From Helicobacteraceae bacterium (lineage in GTDB: Bacteria; Campylobacterota; Campylobacteria; Campylobacterales; Sulfurimonadaceae), in the NCBI GenBank assembly GCA_024635885.1, contig JAGXIA010000021.1:1-7376 (forward strand): a DNA stretch of 7,376 nucleotides. The letters are read 5' to 3'. The translations under genes and the position numbers were made by a program. Shown here in pieces: positions 1-7,063 of the stretch; within the stretch, counting starts at the first letter, position 1, and every line of letters starts with the position of its first letter. The notes beneath the pieces are model-generated. The model did not search any database, was not told where the DNA came from, and saw only the letters and a list, made by a program, of their open reading frames with translations.

Positions 1-2190
1 AAATGTATTAAAGTAGTTGTCTTGTAACTGAGTCATACTCATAGTAACATCATTAATTTTGATAGAATCTCCGCCAACTGTTCCAATTTTTTCAACAGCC
101 ATACTTTCGTCTAACATAGCTTCAAAAGCTTCACAGTTTTCAGGTTTAACTTCAATGATAGCTCTACTCATAGACTCTGCGAAAATATCACGCTCATCTT
201 CAACTGTCATTTCAACATCACAACCTAGACCTGAAGTTGCAGACATCTTAGCAAGTGCGATAGCTATACCGCCAGAGCTTGCATCTTTAGCACACTCTAA
301 TAAGTGCTTTTTGTTCCCTTCAATCACCAGGTCCCATAGAGCCAACTCATTTTTGTAGTTTATTTCAGGAAGAGTACCGGCAACTGTATGACAGATCTCT
401 TTCATATATAAAGAGCCGCCAAACTCTGACTTTGACTCACCAATTAAATAAAGTGCATTGCCCCCACCTTGAAAGCTTGACATTAAAACATTGTTCTGGT
501 CATCATTTACACCAACAGTCGCAATAGACGGAGTCGGGAAAACTGATACACCGTTTGTCTCGTTGTATAAAGACACATTTCCACCGATAACCGGAGTTGT
601 AAGTTCTGCACAAGCCTCTTTAATACCAAGACAACCTTGACCAAACTGCCACATGACTTCCGGGTTTTCAGGGTTACCGTAGTTCAGACAGTCTGTAATT
701 GCAAGTGGACGGGCACCGCTCATTGCAACATTTCTACCACTTTCAATTACAGCAGCAGCAGCGCCGCCTTTAGGGTCGATGTAGCAGTAACGAACATTAC
801 AGTCAGCTGACATTGCAAGAGCTTTGCCATTTTCCTTGACACGAATAACAGAAGCGTCTAACATGCCGCCTTTTTTTATAGTATTTGCTTGTACCATTGA
901 GTCATACTGCGTATAAATCCAAGATTTATCCACAACTTCCATTGATTTTGTAAGTGTCTCAAATGCATCTTGATTTGATACTTTCTCAAAATCATTTATA
1001 GTAACAGATGCAAGTGCATTTAAATAAGCAGGACGAGTCATAGGGCGGTTAAGTATTGGAGCTTCTTCACTAACCGGGTCAACAGGAACCTCAGCACATT
1101 TTTCACCATGCCAGAAGAGTTCCATATTTCCTGTTGCAGTTACTTCACCGACAACAGCGGCATCCAAGTCCCATTTTTCAAAAATATCGATAATTGCTTG
1201 TTCTGAACCTTTTTTAGCACACAAAAGCATACGTTCTTGAGATTCACTTAGCATAAAGTCATAAGGAGTCATATTCTCTTCACGGGCAGGAACTCTGTCA
1301 AGGTGCATTATCATACCTGAGCCAGAACGACCAGCCATCTCAAAGGCTGAAGAGGTAAGACCGGCAGCGCCCATATCTTGGATACCAATAACATGGTCAG
1401 TTTTGAAAAGTTCTAAACAAGCTTCAAGGAGAAGTTTTTCAGTAAAAGGATCGCCGACCTGAACCGTTGGACGAAGTGATTTTGACTCTTCAGTAAAACT
1501 ATCAGACGACATTACCGCTCCACCAAGACCGTCACGACCAGTTTTTGCACCAACATACATTACCGGATTTCCGGTTCCTTCAGCTTTACCGTAAAAAATC
1601 TCATCAGATTTTGCGATACCAAGAGTAAAAGCATTTACAAGGATATTACCGTTATAGCACTCATCAAAACTTGTTTCTCCACCGATAGTCGGAACACCCA
1701 TACAGTTTCCATAACCGCCGATTCCCTCGGTTACACCACGAACCAAGTAACGTTGATGAGCTGAGATTTTATCGTCATTTAGGATATTACCAAATCTAAG
1801 AGCATTTAAGTTTGCAACAGGACGGGCACCCATTGTAAAAATATCTCTCATAATCCCGCCAACACCAGTTGCAGCACCTTGATAAGGTTCTATAAATGAA
1901 GGATGATTGTGTGATTCCATCTTGAATACAGCTGCATAACCATCACCAATATCAATAACACCGGCATTTTCGCCAGGACCTTGAATAACCCATGGAGCTT
2001 TTGTCGGAAAACCATTCAAATGAATTTTAGATGATTTATAAGAGCAGTGTTCACTCCACATAGCTGAGAAAATGCCTAACTCTACTAAGTTTGGTTCACG
2101 CTTTAAGATCTCTTTTATATGCATATAATCATCTTGCGAAAGCTTATGGCTAGCTAGTTGTTTTTCAATGTCTGGTAATTGTTGGCTCAC
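1..2190 (-). CDS. purL: Phosphoribosylformylglycinamidine synthase subunit PurL (small form), 3' end cut by window edge
   Basis: Catalytic subunit of FGAM synthase, which converts FGAR, ATP and ammonia to FGAM in de novo purine synthesis in the cytoplasm. The reading frame is open for 730 codons from a GTG at 2190 to base 1, without a stop. Visible motifs are SEHCSY (residues 46-51, containing the His that matches the catalytic His of small PurL proteins), ESHNHP (92-97), the stretch IQDMGAAGLTSS in the middle of the protein, and a late DASSGGIAIALA motif typical of the second AIRS-like C-terminal domain. The protein lacks the glutaminase and N-terminal PurS-like parts of the 1300-residue enterobacterial enzyme, so by family knowledge it should need separate PurS and PurQ, which are not in this window. 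The family is usually about 730-740 aa, so only a few residues are missing. AGGA lies 7 bases before the GTG, supporting that start. It lies 72 bases downstream of greB on the same strand and has its own candidate -10 box. Confidence 0.97.
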   Translation of the reverse strand, partial: MSQQLPDIEKQLASHKLSQDDYMHIKEILKREPNLVELGIFSAMWSEHCSYKSSKIHLNGFPTKAPWVIQGPGENAGVIDIGDGYAAVFKMESHNHPSFIEPYQGAATGVGGIMRDIFTMGARPVANLNALRFGNILNDDKISAHQRYLVRGVTEGIGGYGNCMGVPTIGGETSFDECYNGNILVNAFTLGIAKSDEIFYGKAEGTGNPVMYVGAKTGRDGLGGAVMSSDSFTEESKSLRPTVQVGDPFTEKLLLEACLELFKTDHVIGIQDMGAAGLTSSAFEMAGRSGSGMIMHLDRVPAREENMTPYDFMLSESQERMLLCAKKGSEQAIIDIFEKWDLDAAVVGEVTATGNMELFWHGEKCAEVPVDPVSEEAPILNRPMTRPAYLNALASVTINDFEKVSNQDAFETLTKSMEVVDKSWIYTQYDSMVQANTIKKGGMLDASVIRVKENGKALAMSADCNVRYCYIDPKGGAAAAVIESGRNVAMSGARPLAITDCLNYGNPENPEVMWQFGQGCLGIKEACAELTTPVIGGNVSLYNETNGVSVFPTPSIATVGVNDDQNNVLMSSFQGGGNALYLIGESKSEFGGSLYMKEICHTVAGTLPEINYKNELALWDLVIEGNKKHLLECAKDASSGGIAIALAKMSATSGLGCDVEMTVEDERDIFAESMSRAIIEVKPENCEAFEAMLDESMAVEKIGTVGGDSIKINDVTMSMTQLQDNYFNTF

Positions 2191-2197
2191 AGGAGTT

Positions 2198-2201
2198 TCC
2201 T
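2198..2201 (-). promoter_or_regulatory. Ribosome binding site deciding the GTG start of purL
   Basis: On the minus strand AGGA is followed by 7 bases and then GTG at 2190. No in-frame ATG lies near this position: the first in-frame Met is residue 23, which would drop conserved N-terminal sequence. The GTG is therefore the best start. Confidence 0.7.
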
Positions 2202-2233
2202 AAAAATTTAATTTTTTGGTTTTTTAAAGTGGG

Positions 2234-2239
2234 ATTATA
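2234..2239 (-). promoter_or_regulatory. Candidate -10 box of a purL promoter
   Basis: A perfect TATAAT is read on the minus strand in the 72-base gap between greB and purL. It would give a leader of about 35 bases. No convincing -35 hexamer stands at the usual distance, only a T-rich run (2253-2257). This fits the sigma70 promoters of epsilonproteobacteria, where the -35 is poorly conserved. It suggests purL can be transcribed independently of the upstream greB. In AT-rich DNA a chance match is possible. Confidence 0.45.
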
Positions 2240-2262
2240 TCTAATTCGTAGTAAAAAGAGTT

Positions 2263-2787
2263 TTAATGAAAAGAAAAGTCTTTAATATCTCTAATATTTT
2301 TCTTCAATGAAAAAATATTTATATACTCAATTTTTAAAATTTCATACTCTTTCTTGGCATGTGGAAGTTTAATTTTAAATTCATCCTCAACACCTTTTCC
2401 CATCATCGCTCTGGCTAAAGGTGAGTGAACAGATATAAGTCCATGTTCAGGTTCTGACTCTAAAACGCCACACAAAGTGTAAACCTCTTCTTCATCAGTC
2501 TCTATGTTCAGTATTGTAACTGTACTTCCAAAACTAGCCTTGGCATGTGCAAATGCTGAGGGGTCTATTATTTGTGATTTCTGTATGAGTGAATTTAGGT
2601 AGAAAAGTCTTCTGTCTATAAAACGAAGCTTCTCTTTTGCTGCGTGGTAATCTGCATTTTCACTTCTGTCACCCTGAGCAGCGGCCACAAGTTTTTCTTC
2701 TGCTACAGTGGGTTTTTCAACTTCTAATAAATATTTAAATTCTTTTACTAGAAGATCGTACCCTTGCAGACTCATAGGTTCTTTCAA
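2263..2787 (-). CDS. greB: GreA/GreB-family transcript cleavage factor, GreB-like
   Basis: Acts in the RNA polymerase secondary channel to stimulate cleavage of the backtracked RNA 3' end, releasing stalled complexes. Residues 1-77 form the predicted coiled-coil hairpin. Its tip carries GDRSENADY (39-47), so the two metal-coordinating acidic residues are D40 and E43. The tip sequence and the following IDRR (57-60) resemble GreB more than GreA. Residues 80-157 match the FKBP-like C-terminal domain, with SPLARAMMGK (122-131) and YEILKIEY (148-155). The TTG start at 2787 is preferred because MKEP followed by GY at 9-10 matches the family N-terminus and because AAGG sits 7 bases upstream. The in-frame ATG at 2775 would remove four residues. 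A tail of about 17 residues after IEYIN is longer than the usual 158-residue protein. It follows the 108-aa unknown gene by 9 bases, so the two are probably cotranscribed. A generic GreA-family label is the alternative. Confidence 0.88.
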   Translation of the reverse strand: MKEPMSLQGYDLLVKEFKYLLEVEKPTVAEEKLVAAAQGDRSENADYHAAKEKLRFIDRRLFYLNSLIQKSQIIDPSAFAHAKASFGSTVTILNIETDEEEVYTLCGVLESEPEHGLISVHSPLARAMMGKGVEDEFKIKLPHAKKEYEILKIEYINIFSLKKNIRDIKDFSFH

Positions 2788-2794
2788 AGAAGCG

Positions 2795-2798
2795 CCTT
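2795..2798 (-). promoter_or_regulatory. Ribosome binding site supporting the TTG start of greB
   Basis: AAGG on the minus strand overlaps the TAA stop of the upstream 108-aa gene and stands 7 bases before TTG at 2787. It is 19 bases from the alternative ATG at 2775, too far for good pairing. Only a weak purine stretch precedes that ATG. Confidence 0.5.
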
Positions 2799-3123
2799 AA
2801 TTGTTAAACCCTAGAATGTAATAAGTTTTTTTATTATCGAGTTGCTGTATCGTTACTTTAAACTTCTCACTGAAATGTTGAATTTTCTCGTGTGCTTCTT
2901 CTGCAATTTCAGGACTTGGTGCTGCTACTTTTATCTTAAAATAATCATTAGTATTTGACATAGCCACATATGAGTCATCAACTCTCAAAGAATCGTGTAA
3001 ATCCGTAATATGCTTTTGAATTTTTTCATACCCCAAAGTATTCTCTTCAATTTTTTGAAGTTGTTTAAGTAAAGCCTCATTAGGCACATAACCTAGCTGA
3101 GTAAGCATCGCGTCTCTTTGCAT
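2797..3123 (-). CDS. Small protein of unknown function upstream of greB
   Basis: I do not recognise this 108-residue family. The ORF looks genuine: AAGGAA stands just upstream of ATG 3123, codon use matches the neighbours, and the gap to greB is 9 bases. There is no signal peptide, membrane segment or cysteine, so a soluble cytoplasmic protein is likely. Residues 1-48 look helical and charged (possible coiled coil around 13-46, with LLKQLQKIEE). Residues 52-108 look like a small alpha/beta unit: strand YFKIKVAA (61-68), helix 71-88, then strands near 90-95 and 100-106 (TYYILGF). The fold is inferred by eye only. Its position suggests a role linked to transcription or a simple shared operon with greB, but nothing in the sequence shows a function. 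An alternative in-frame Met is residue 6. Confidence 0.75.
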   Translation of the reverse strand: MQRDAMLTQLGYVPNEALLKQLQKIEENTLGYEKIQKHITDLHDSLRVDDSYVAMSNTNDYFKIKVAAPSPEIAEEAHEKIQHFSEKFKVTIQQLDNKKTYYILGFNN

Positions 3124-3140
3124 TTTTATTCCTTATGTAA

Positions 3141-3170
3141 TTTATAAAAATAATAACACTTTTTTGTAAA
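3141..3170 (-). promoter_or_regulatory. Candidate promoter for the unknown gene-greB pair
   Basis: On the minus strand TTTACA (3170-3165) and TATAAA (3146-3141) are separated by 18 bases. The start point would fall close to the AAGGAA ribosome site, leaving a very short leader, which weakens the call. A second possible -10, TATTAT (3155-3150), would give a longer leader but has no matching -35. Some promoter is expected here because the gene diverges from the HDOD gene. Confidence 0.35.
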
Positions 3171-3199
3171 CATTCAGTACTTTATTTACTAGAATTCAC

Positions 3200-3205
3200 T
3201 ATAAT
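3200..3205 (+). promoter_or_regulatory. Candidate -10 box for the HDOD-rnr-holA operon
   Basis: A perfect TATAAT lies 30 bases before the ATG at 3236, giving a leader of roughly 25 bases. There is no good -35 hexamer and no extended -10 TG, only T-rich upstream sequence, as is common in epsilonproteobacterial promoters. As the only good candidate before a tightly packed three-gene run, it may drive all three genes. Confidence 0.5.
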
Positions 3206-3235
3206 TACTAATTAAACCAACAAAAGAGAAAAAAA

Positions 3236-4042
3236 ATGACTGAAGATATATTTAAAAAGATAAAACAACTGCCACCATTGCCGGAATCAGCGATGAAAAT
3301 TGAGGCTGTCTATCAAGACCCGGATAGTAGTTTTAATGATATGGTTAAAATTTTAGAAAAAGATCCTCTTTTAACTGCAGATATTTTAAAAGCTGCTAAT
3401 TCTCCTCTGTATGGTTTTTCTCGAGAGATAAATGCTATTTCTCAAGCAGTTGGGCTTTTTGGAATGGGTACAGTCAGAGGATTCGCTCTGGCTTCCATAG
3501 TTAAAAAAAGTTTTGCGCTTGATCTTTCTCCTTATGGAATTAATGACGATATGTTCTCAGCATTATCTAAAAAACAACATGCTCTTATGACGAGCTGGTG
3601 TATTAAAAAAGAGAATAAACTACTAGGTGTTTTATCACCTGCAGCATTTTTAGTTGAAATAGGCAAAGTTTTAATCTCTCAACAAATCATTGCAGAAAAT
3701 AAACAAGAAGCTTTTCGTGAGGCTCTTGTAGAACTTCAAGATGTTGAAGCTGCTGAGAGAAAGATAGTTGGTGTTGACACTCCAGAGGTTAGTGCCACAG
3801 TGTTTGAGCATTGGAGATTTGAAGAGAGTCTTGTTTCTGTTATCAGAAATTGTCAAAACCCTGAAAAAGCCGATGAAGCTGATAAAAGAGCAGCAAGCAT
3901 TTTGCATGTAGTAAGAACTGCTGTTCCAATTAATGGTGTAATTACTGATGATAGTATTTCCGAGGCGAAAATGTTAATAGAGAAATACAAGCTTGATTTA
4001 CCAAGCTTTGAAGCAAGTATAGAAAAATTTAACGAACTATAA
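3236..4042 (+). CDS. HDOD-domain protein
   Basis: HDOD proteins are catalytically degenerate relatives of the HD phosphohydrolases, found in bacterial signalling and regulation. Their biochemical role is mostly unknown. The 268-residue protein is essentially one HDOD domain: LPPLPE (12-17), the characteristic DPLLTADILKAANSPLYG (43-60), then the AVGLFGMGTVRGFAL helix (71-85). Where HD-GYP enzymes have an HD pair before IGK, this protein has FLVEIGK (138-144). The later GxDH-like site reads GVDTPEVS (179-186), so metal-dependent hydrolysis is unlikely. No receiver, GGDEF or membrane segment is attached. The ATG has only a weak purine-rich stretch (AGAG) upstream. Its TAA directly abuts the rnr ATG with no spacer, so translation of the two is probably coupled. 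An HDOD protein (Cj0248) has been linked to motility in Campylobacter jejuni, but orthology with this gene is not shown here. Confidence 0.9.
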   Translation: MTEDIFKKIKQLPPLPESAMKIEAVYQDPDSSFNDMVKILEKDPLLTADILKAANSPLYGFSREINAISQAVGLFGMGTVRGFALASIVKKSFALDLSPYGINDDMFSALSKKQHALMTSWCIKKENKLLGVLSPAAFLVEIGKVLISQQIIAENKQEAFREALVELQDVEAAERKIVGVDTPEVSATVFEHWRFEESLVSVIRNCQNPEKADEADKRAASILHVVRTAVPINGVITDDSISEAKMLIEKYKLDLPSFEASIEKFNEL

Positions 4043-5983
4043 ATGAAATCTCTACTTATTCGACTCACTCTTGGTTTGAGTGAGCAAGACATCAGCCCTG
4101 ATGAGCGTGTTCATGTCAACAACTTCTTAAACAAAAAGTACCTTACATTTAAAGATAAAATCTACAAATTTAATTCTAAATACCGTGCCGGAACTTTAGG
4201 TCTTGTTCAAGATGGTACTGCTTACTTAAATGTAATTGGCGAAAATGTTCGTGATTTATATATAGGCGAAGGTGACTTATCAACGGCAAAAGAAGGCGAT
4301 TTGGTAATCGCGCAAAGACTTTTAGGAGTACGTGGAACTCCGCGTGCAAAAATTGTTGAGATTGTTGGTCGTGCAATCAGTTACAGTGTTGCTTATATAA
4401 TTCAAAAAGAAAATCACAGAGCTTTAGTAGATTTAAAGACTGACTTTCCTGTTGGCGCACAGATGAGTGAGCAAGAATTAAATTCTTATGAAATAGGTGA
4501 TGTATTTAAAGTAAACAATCAAGAAGATCTTGTTATGCAAATACTGGGAAATATTAACGACCCTCTTGTTGATGAAAAAATAGTACTTGCTCAATTTAAC
4601 AAACATGATGAATTTGAGCCAGAAGTTTTAGAAATTGCATCTTCATTTGAACCTGTTAAGGCTTCAAAATACCCAAAAAGAAAAGATTTAAGAAATTTGC
4701 CTTTTTGTACCATAGACCCGGTTACAGCAAAAGATTATGATGATGCTATTTGTTGGGACGATGAAAACAGTACTCTTTATGTAGCTATTGCCGATGTTAG
4801 TGAATATGTAAAACCTTTTGGCCCTATAGATAATGAAGCAATATATAGAAGTTTTTCTATCTACCTCCCCCATCGTTCTATTCCTATGCTTCCTCGTCAA
4901 CTCAGTGAAACACTCTGTTCTCTTCAACCACATGTTGACAGACTTGCCTATGTATTTGAGATGAAACTAGACCTTAACACTTTAGAAGTAAGCTCTTCTA
5001 AAGTATATGAGGCGATTATTCATTCACAAAGAAGATTTAACTACGAAGAGATTGATGAGTTTTTTGAGGGAAAATTAAAACCAAAAAACAATGAAGAAAT
5101 TAAAATATTTGAGTATTTAAAAAAACTAAGAGTAATCACTGATGCCCTAAAAGCTAAAAGGTTAAAAGTAGGTTATGATTTTCGCTCGAATGAGTTGGAG
5201 ATGTTCCTAGATGAAAACTCCAACATAACTCATACAACTTATGCAGAAGAAACACCTTCTCATTCACTAATAGAAGACTGTATGCTTCTGGCAAATAAAG
5301 AGGCAGCTTCTCAATTTAGTAGAGGTATATTTAGAATTCATGAACCGCCAAGTCAATCTAAACTTCAAATACTCTATCAGGAACTAGCCGGAATCGGCAT
5401 GTTTATAGATATTAAAACTACAATTAAAGAGACGATTTCGGATATACAAAGACAAGCACGAGAGATGGATTTAGAGTCTGAAGTTGATACACTCATTATC
5501 CGTTCTCAAATGCAGGCAAAATATGCGCCAATGAATTCAGGTCACTTCGGTCTCGGTTTTGAAGCATATACTCATTTTACTTCTCCAATTAGACGTTATT
5601 CTGACCTTATTGTACATCGTTTACTCAAAGCTATAAACAACAATGACACCCAAGAAGGCTCATACGTTCTTAGAAATATAGAAGCCCTCAGTATGACAAT
5701 TAGTGAAAAAGAGAGAGAAGCGAGTACTGTAGAAAATGAGTTTATGGCTAGAAAATTTGCAAGATGGGCAAATGAGCATATAGATGAAACATTTAAGGCT
5801 AGAATCAATGCAACCGAACCAGAAGTCAAAGCTGAACTTCACGATGAGATTATGGGGGCAAGACTCAACATCACTTCTCATGCAGATGTGGTACTTTTTG
5901 AAGATGTCCTAGTTAAGATAGAACGTGTTGATATACCAAAGGCTAAAATTTATGCCAGTGCAATTAAAATCGAAGAAGATTAG
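4043..5983 (+). CDS. rnr: Ribonuclease R (RNB-family 3'-5' exoribonuclease)
   Basis: Processive hydrolytic 3'-5' exoribonuclease of the RNase II/R family, degrading mRNA and structured RNA to short products. Residues 48-110 fit the first cold-shock RNA-binding domain, with a second OB-like segment around 112-175. The RNB catalytic domain spans about 215-540. It carries the four metal-binding acidic residues in TIDPVTAKDYDDA (D225, D231, D233, D234) and the terminal HFTSPIRRYSDL signature (511-521), including the conserved R518. The C-terminal 80 residues are an S1-like OB strand pattern without the usual GFGFFV and GLVHIS signatures. At 646 aa it is much shorter than the 813-aa E. coli enzyme. 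It also lacks the N-terminal helix-turn-helix and the basic C-terminal tail, as do other epsilonproteobacterial RNase R proteins to my knowledge. The ATG follows the HDOD stop directly, and the stop overlaps the holA start by one base. RNase II (rnb) is the less likely alternative name. Confidence 0.94.
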   Translation: MKSLLIRLTLGLSEQDISPDERVHVNNFLNKKYLTFKDKIYKFNSKYRAGTLGLVQDGTAYLNVIGENVRDLYIGEGDLSTAKEGDLVIAQRLLGVRGTPRAKIVEIVGRAISYSVAYIIQKENHRALVDLKTDFPVGAQMSEQELNSYEIGDVFKVNNQEDLVMQILGNINDPLVDEKIVLAQFNKHDEFEPEVLEIASSFEPVKASKYPKRKDLRNLPFCTIDPVTAKDYDDAICWDDENSTLYVAIADVSEYVKPFGPIDNEAIYRSFSIYLPHRSIPMLPRQLSETLCSLQPHVDRLAYVFEMKLDLNTLEVSSSKVYEAIIHSQRRFNYEEIDEFFEGKLKPKNNEEIKIFEYLKKLRVITDALKAKRLKVGYDFRSNELEMFLDENSNITHTTYAEETPSHSLIEDCMLLANKEAASQFSRGIFRIHEPPSQSKLQILYQELAGIGMFIDIKTTIKETISDIQRQAREMDLESEVDTLIIRSQMQAKYAPMNSGHFGLGFEAYTHFTSPIRRYSDLIVHRLLKAINNNDTQEGSYVLRNIEALSMTISEKEREASTVENEFMARKFARWANEHIDETFKARINATEPEVKAELHDEIMGARLNITSHADVVLFEDVLVKIERVDIPKAKIYASAIKIEED

Positions 5984-6945
5984 TGTATAAAAATGAACTA
6001 GATAAACATATACAAAACGGGTCTCTCTCCAACAGTTTTGTATTCTTTGGGGAAAGCAGCTTTTTTATCGATTTATATACTAAAGCAGTTAGTAATGTCG
6101 AAGATTCTTCTGTCATTTCATTTTACTATGATGAGTACAATTTCAACTCTGCCAAAGCACATCTGTCCCAAGGTTCACTTTTTGGAGATAGAAATATTTT
6201 AATTATCAAAAGCGAAAAAAAAGTCAACAAAAGTGAGCTTGACATACTTATAGACTTTTGTGAAAAGAACACAGACAATATTTTTGTATATGCTTACTAT
6301 GGAAGCGACCATAAAACTTATGCAAAATCTTTTTCAAAAAAAAGCACAATGAGCGTAAGATTTTTTCATCCTAAAGATTTTGAGGCTGTGAATATTATTG
6401 GGCAAATTGCACAGGAAAAAAAAGTAAATATAGACAAATACTCGATTGCTCATCTTTTACAAATTCATAATGGCGATGTAGCCCTGGCTTGTAACGAAAT
6501 AGATAAATTCAGAGTTTATGACAAAGCTATAACAACAAAAGATATAGACAATCTTGTTTCTGGTTTGGCAGAAGTCAATATAGATGATTTCATAAAAAAG
6601 ATTTTGAATAAAAAAGATTTTTCAAAAGATTTAAACAATATGTTAGAACATGGCGAAGATGAAATAAGAGTAGTCACAGCAATCACAGCTTACTTGACAC
6701 AACTTTATATGTTTAATATTTATATACGTGTTAACGGTGCTCCAAATGCCCTAGAAATACTAGGTTACCCTGCCCCAAAATTTGTAGTCGATGAAAAAGC
6801 GGCATTGGCTCTAAAATTTAAACCCAACACCTATTCAAAAATACATGAACTGCTTTTAGATAGTGAACTGAAGATGAAGTCCTCACATATAGATAAAGAA
6901 GCAATTTTACTCTCAACTCTAATAAGAATGCAAAAACTACTATAA
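5983..6945 (+). CDS. holA: DNA polymerase III subunit delta
   Basis: The delta subunit of the clamp loader opens the beta sliding clamp during DNA replication. The 320-residue length is close to the family norm (E. coli 343). The N-terminal segment NSFVFFGESSFFIDLYTKAV (17-36) matches the usual FLLYGDEPFLI-like opening of the non-ATPase AAA+ fold. GSLFGDRNILIIK (64-76) matches the conserved SLFxxxxLVxVK stretch. HLLQIHNGDVALACNEIDK (157-175) matches the delta motif that ends domain I and begins the helical lid. Residues from about 215 on fit the helical collar domain. The start is GTG at 5983, sharing its G with the rnr stop (TAGTG). An ATG at 5993 is in another frame. GAAGAAG a few bases upstream may serve as a weak ribosome site, but coupling to rnr is the more likely route. 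Assignment rests on motif memory because delta proteins diverge strongly. Confidence 0.9.
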   Translation: MYKNELDKHIQNGSLSNSFVFFGESSFFIDLYTKAVSNVEDSSVISFYYDEYNFNSAKAHLSQGSLFGDRNILIIKSEKKVNKSELDILIDFCEKNTDNIFVYAYYGSDHKTYAKSFSKKSTMSVRFFHPKDFEAVNIIGQIAQEKKVNIDKYSIAHLLQIHNGDVALACNEIDKFRVYDKAITTKDIDNLVSGLAEVNIDDFIKKILNKKDFSKDLNNMLEHGEDEIRVVTAITAYLTQLYMFNIYIRVNGAPNALEILGYPAPKFVVDEKAALALKFKPNTYSKIHELLLDSELKMKSSHIDKEAILLSTLIRMQKLL

Positions 6946-7063
6946 CAAGCAAAGTTCTTTCCACATGCCATAACGAGCGAAGCAAAGTGATAAAAACTGA
7001 AAGAGTGATGTAAATTCAAGGAGTCTAGCGAGGAAGCGTACACAAAGTACGTGACGAACGTAA
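6946..7063. other. Non-coding GC-rich structured stretch between convergent holA and ilvC
   Basis: No ORF of credible length or ribosome site is present here on either strand. The left half (6946-7020) is plain AT-rich sequence with purine-rich bits such as acgagcgaagc. From about 7029 the base composition rises to roughly half G+C by my count, well above the surrounding genes. Two overlapping hairpins can form. Hairpin A is cgtac (7037-7041) with gtacg (7047-7051). Hairpin B is tacgt (7048-7052) with acgta (7058-7062). They share 7048-7051 and so exclude each other. They lie immediately before the terminator hairpin. This could be a 3' UTR element, a small RNA end or a dispersed intergenic repeat, and the sequence does not decide. 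Confidence 0.4.

Noticed and set aside
59..358. A 99-codon open frame on the plus strand
   Set aside because: It lies wholly antisense to purL, whose frame carries recognisable conserved motifs, and its serine-rich translation is typical of an antisense shadow.
729..770. GCA/AGC triplet run, possible microsatellite
   Set aside because: It encodes a short alanine stretch in a conserved purL segment (GGAAAAV) and has only four exact units.
2191..2262. Purine riboswitch upstream of purL
   Set aside because: The gap is AT-rich with no helix set like a guanine or adenine aptamer, and the leader after the -10 box is only about 35 bases.
3671..4092. Two overlapping minus-strand open frames of 78 and 79 codons
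   Set aside because: They are antisense to the HDOD gene and the rnr start, resemble no family, and have no separate ribosome site or promoter context.
4176..5881. Several 66-81 codon minus-strand open frames
   Set aside because: All are inside rnr, whose catalytic motifs run through the same bases in the plus frame.
5993..5995. ATG as a possible holA start
   Set aside because: It is out of frame with the delta-subunit reading frame. The GTG at 5983 gives the full conserved N-terminus.
6831..7043. A 70-codon minus-strand open frame extending from the holA end into the intergenic region
   Set aside because: It is antisense to the holA end for more than half of its length, is rich in Ser, Phe and Cys, and has no recognisable domain. 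It reads through the structured GC-rich element, whose hairpins explain that sequence better.
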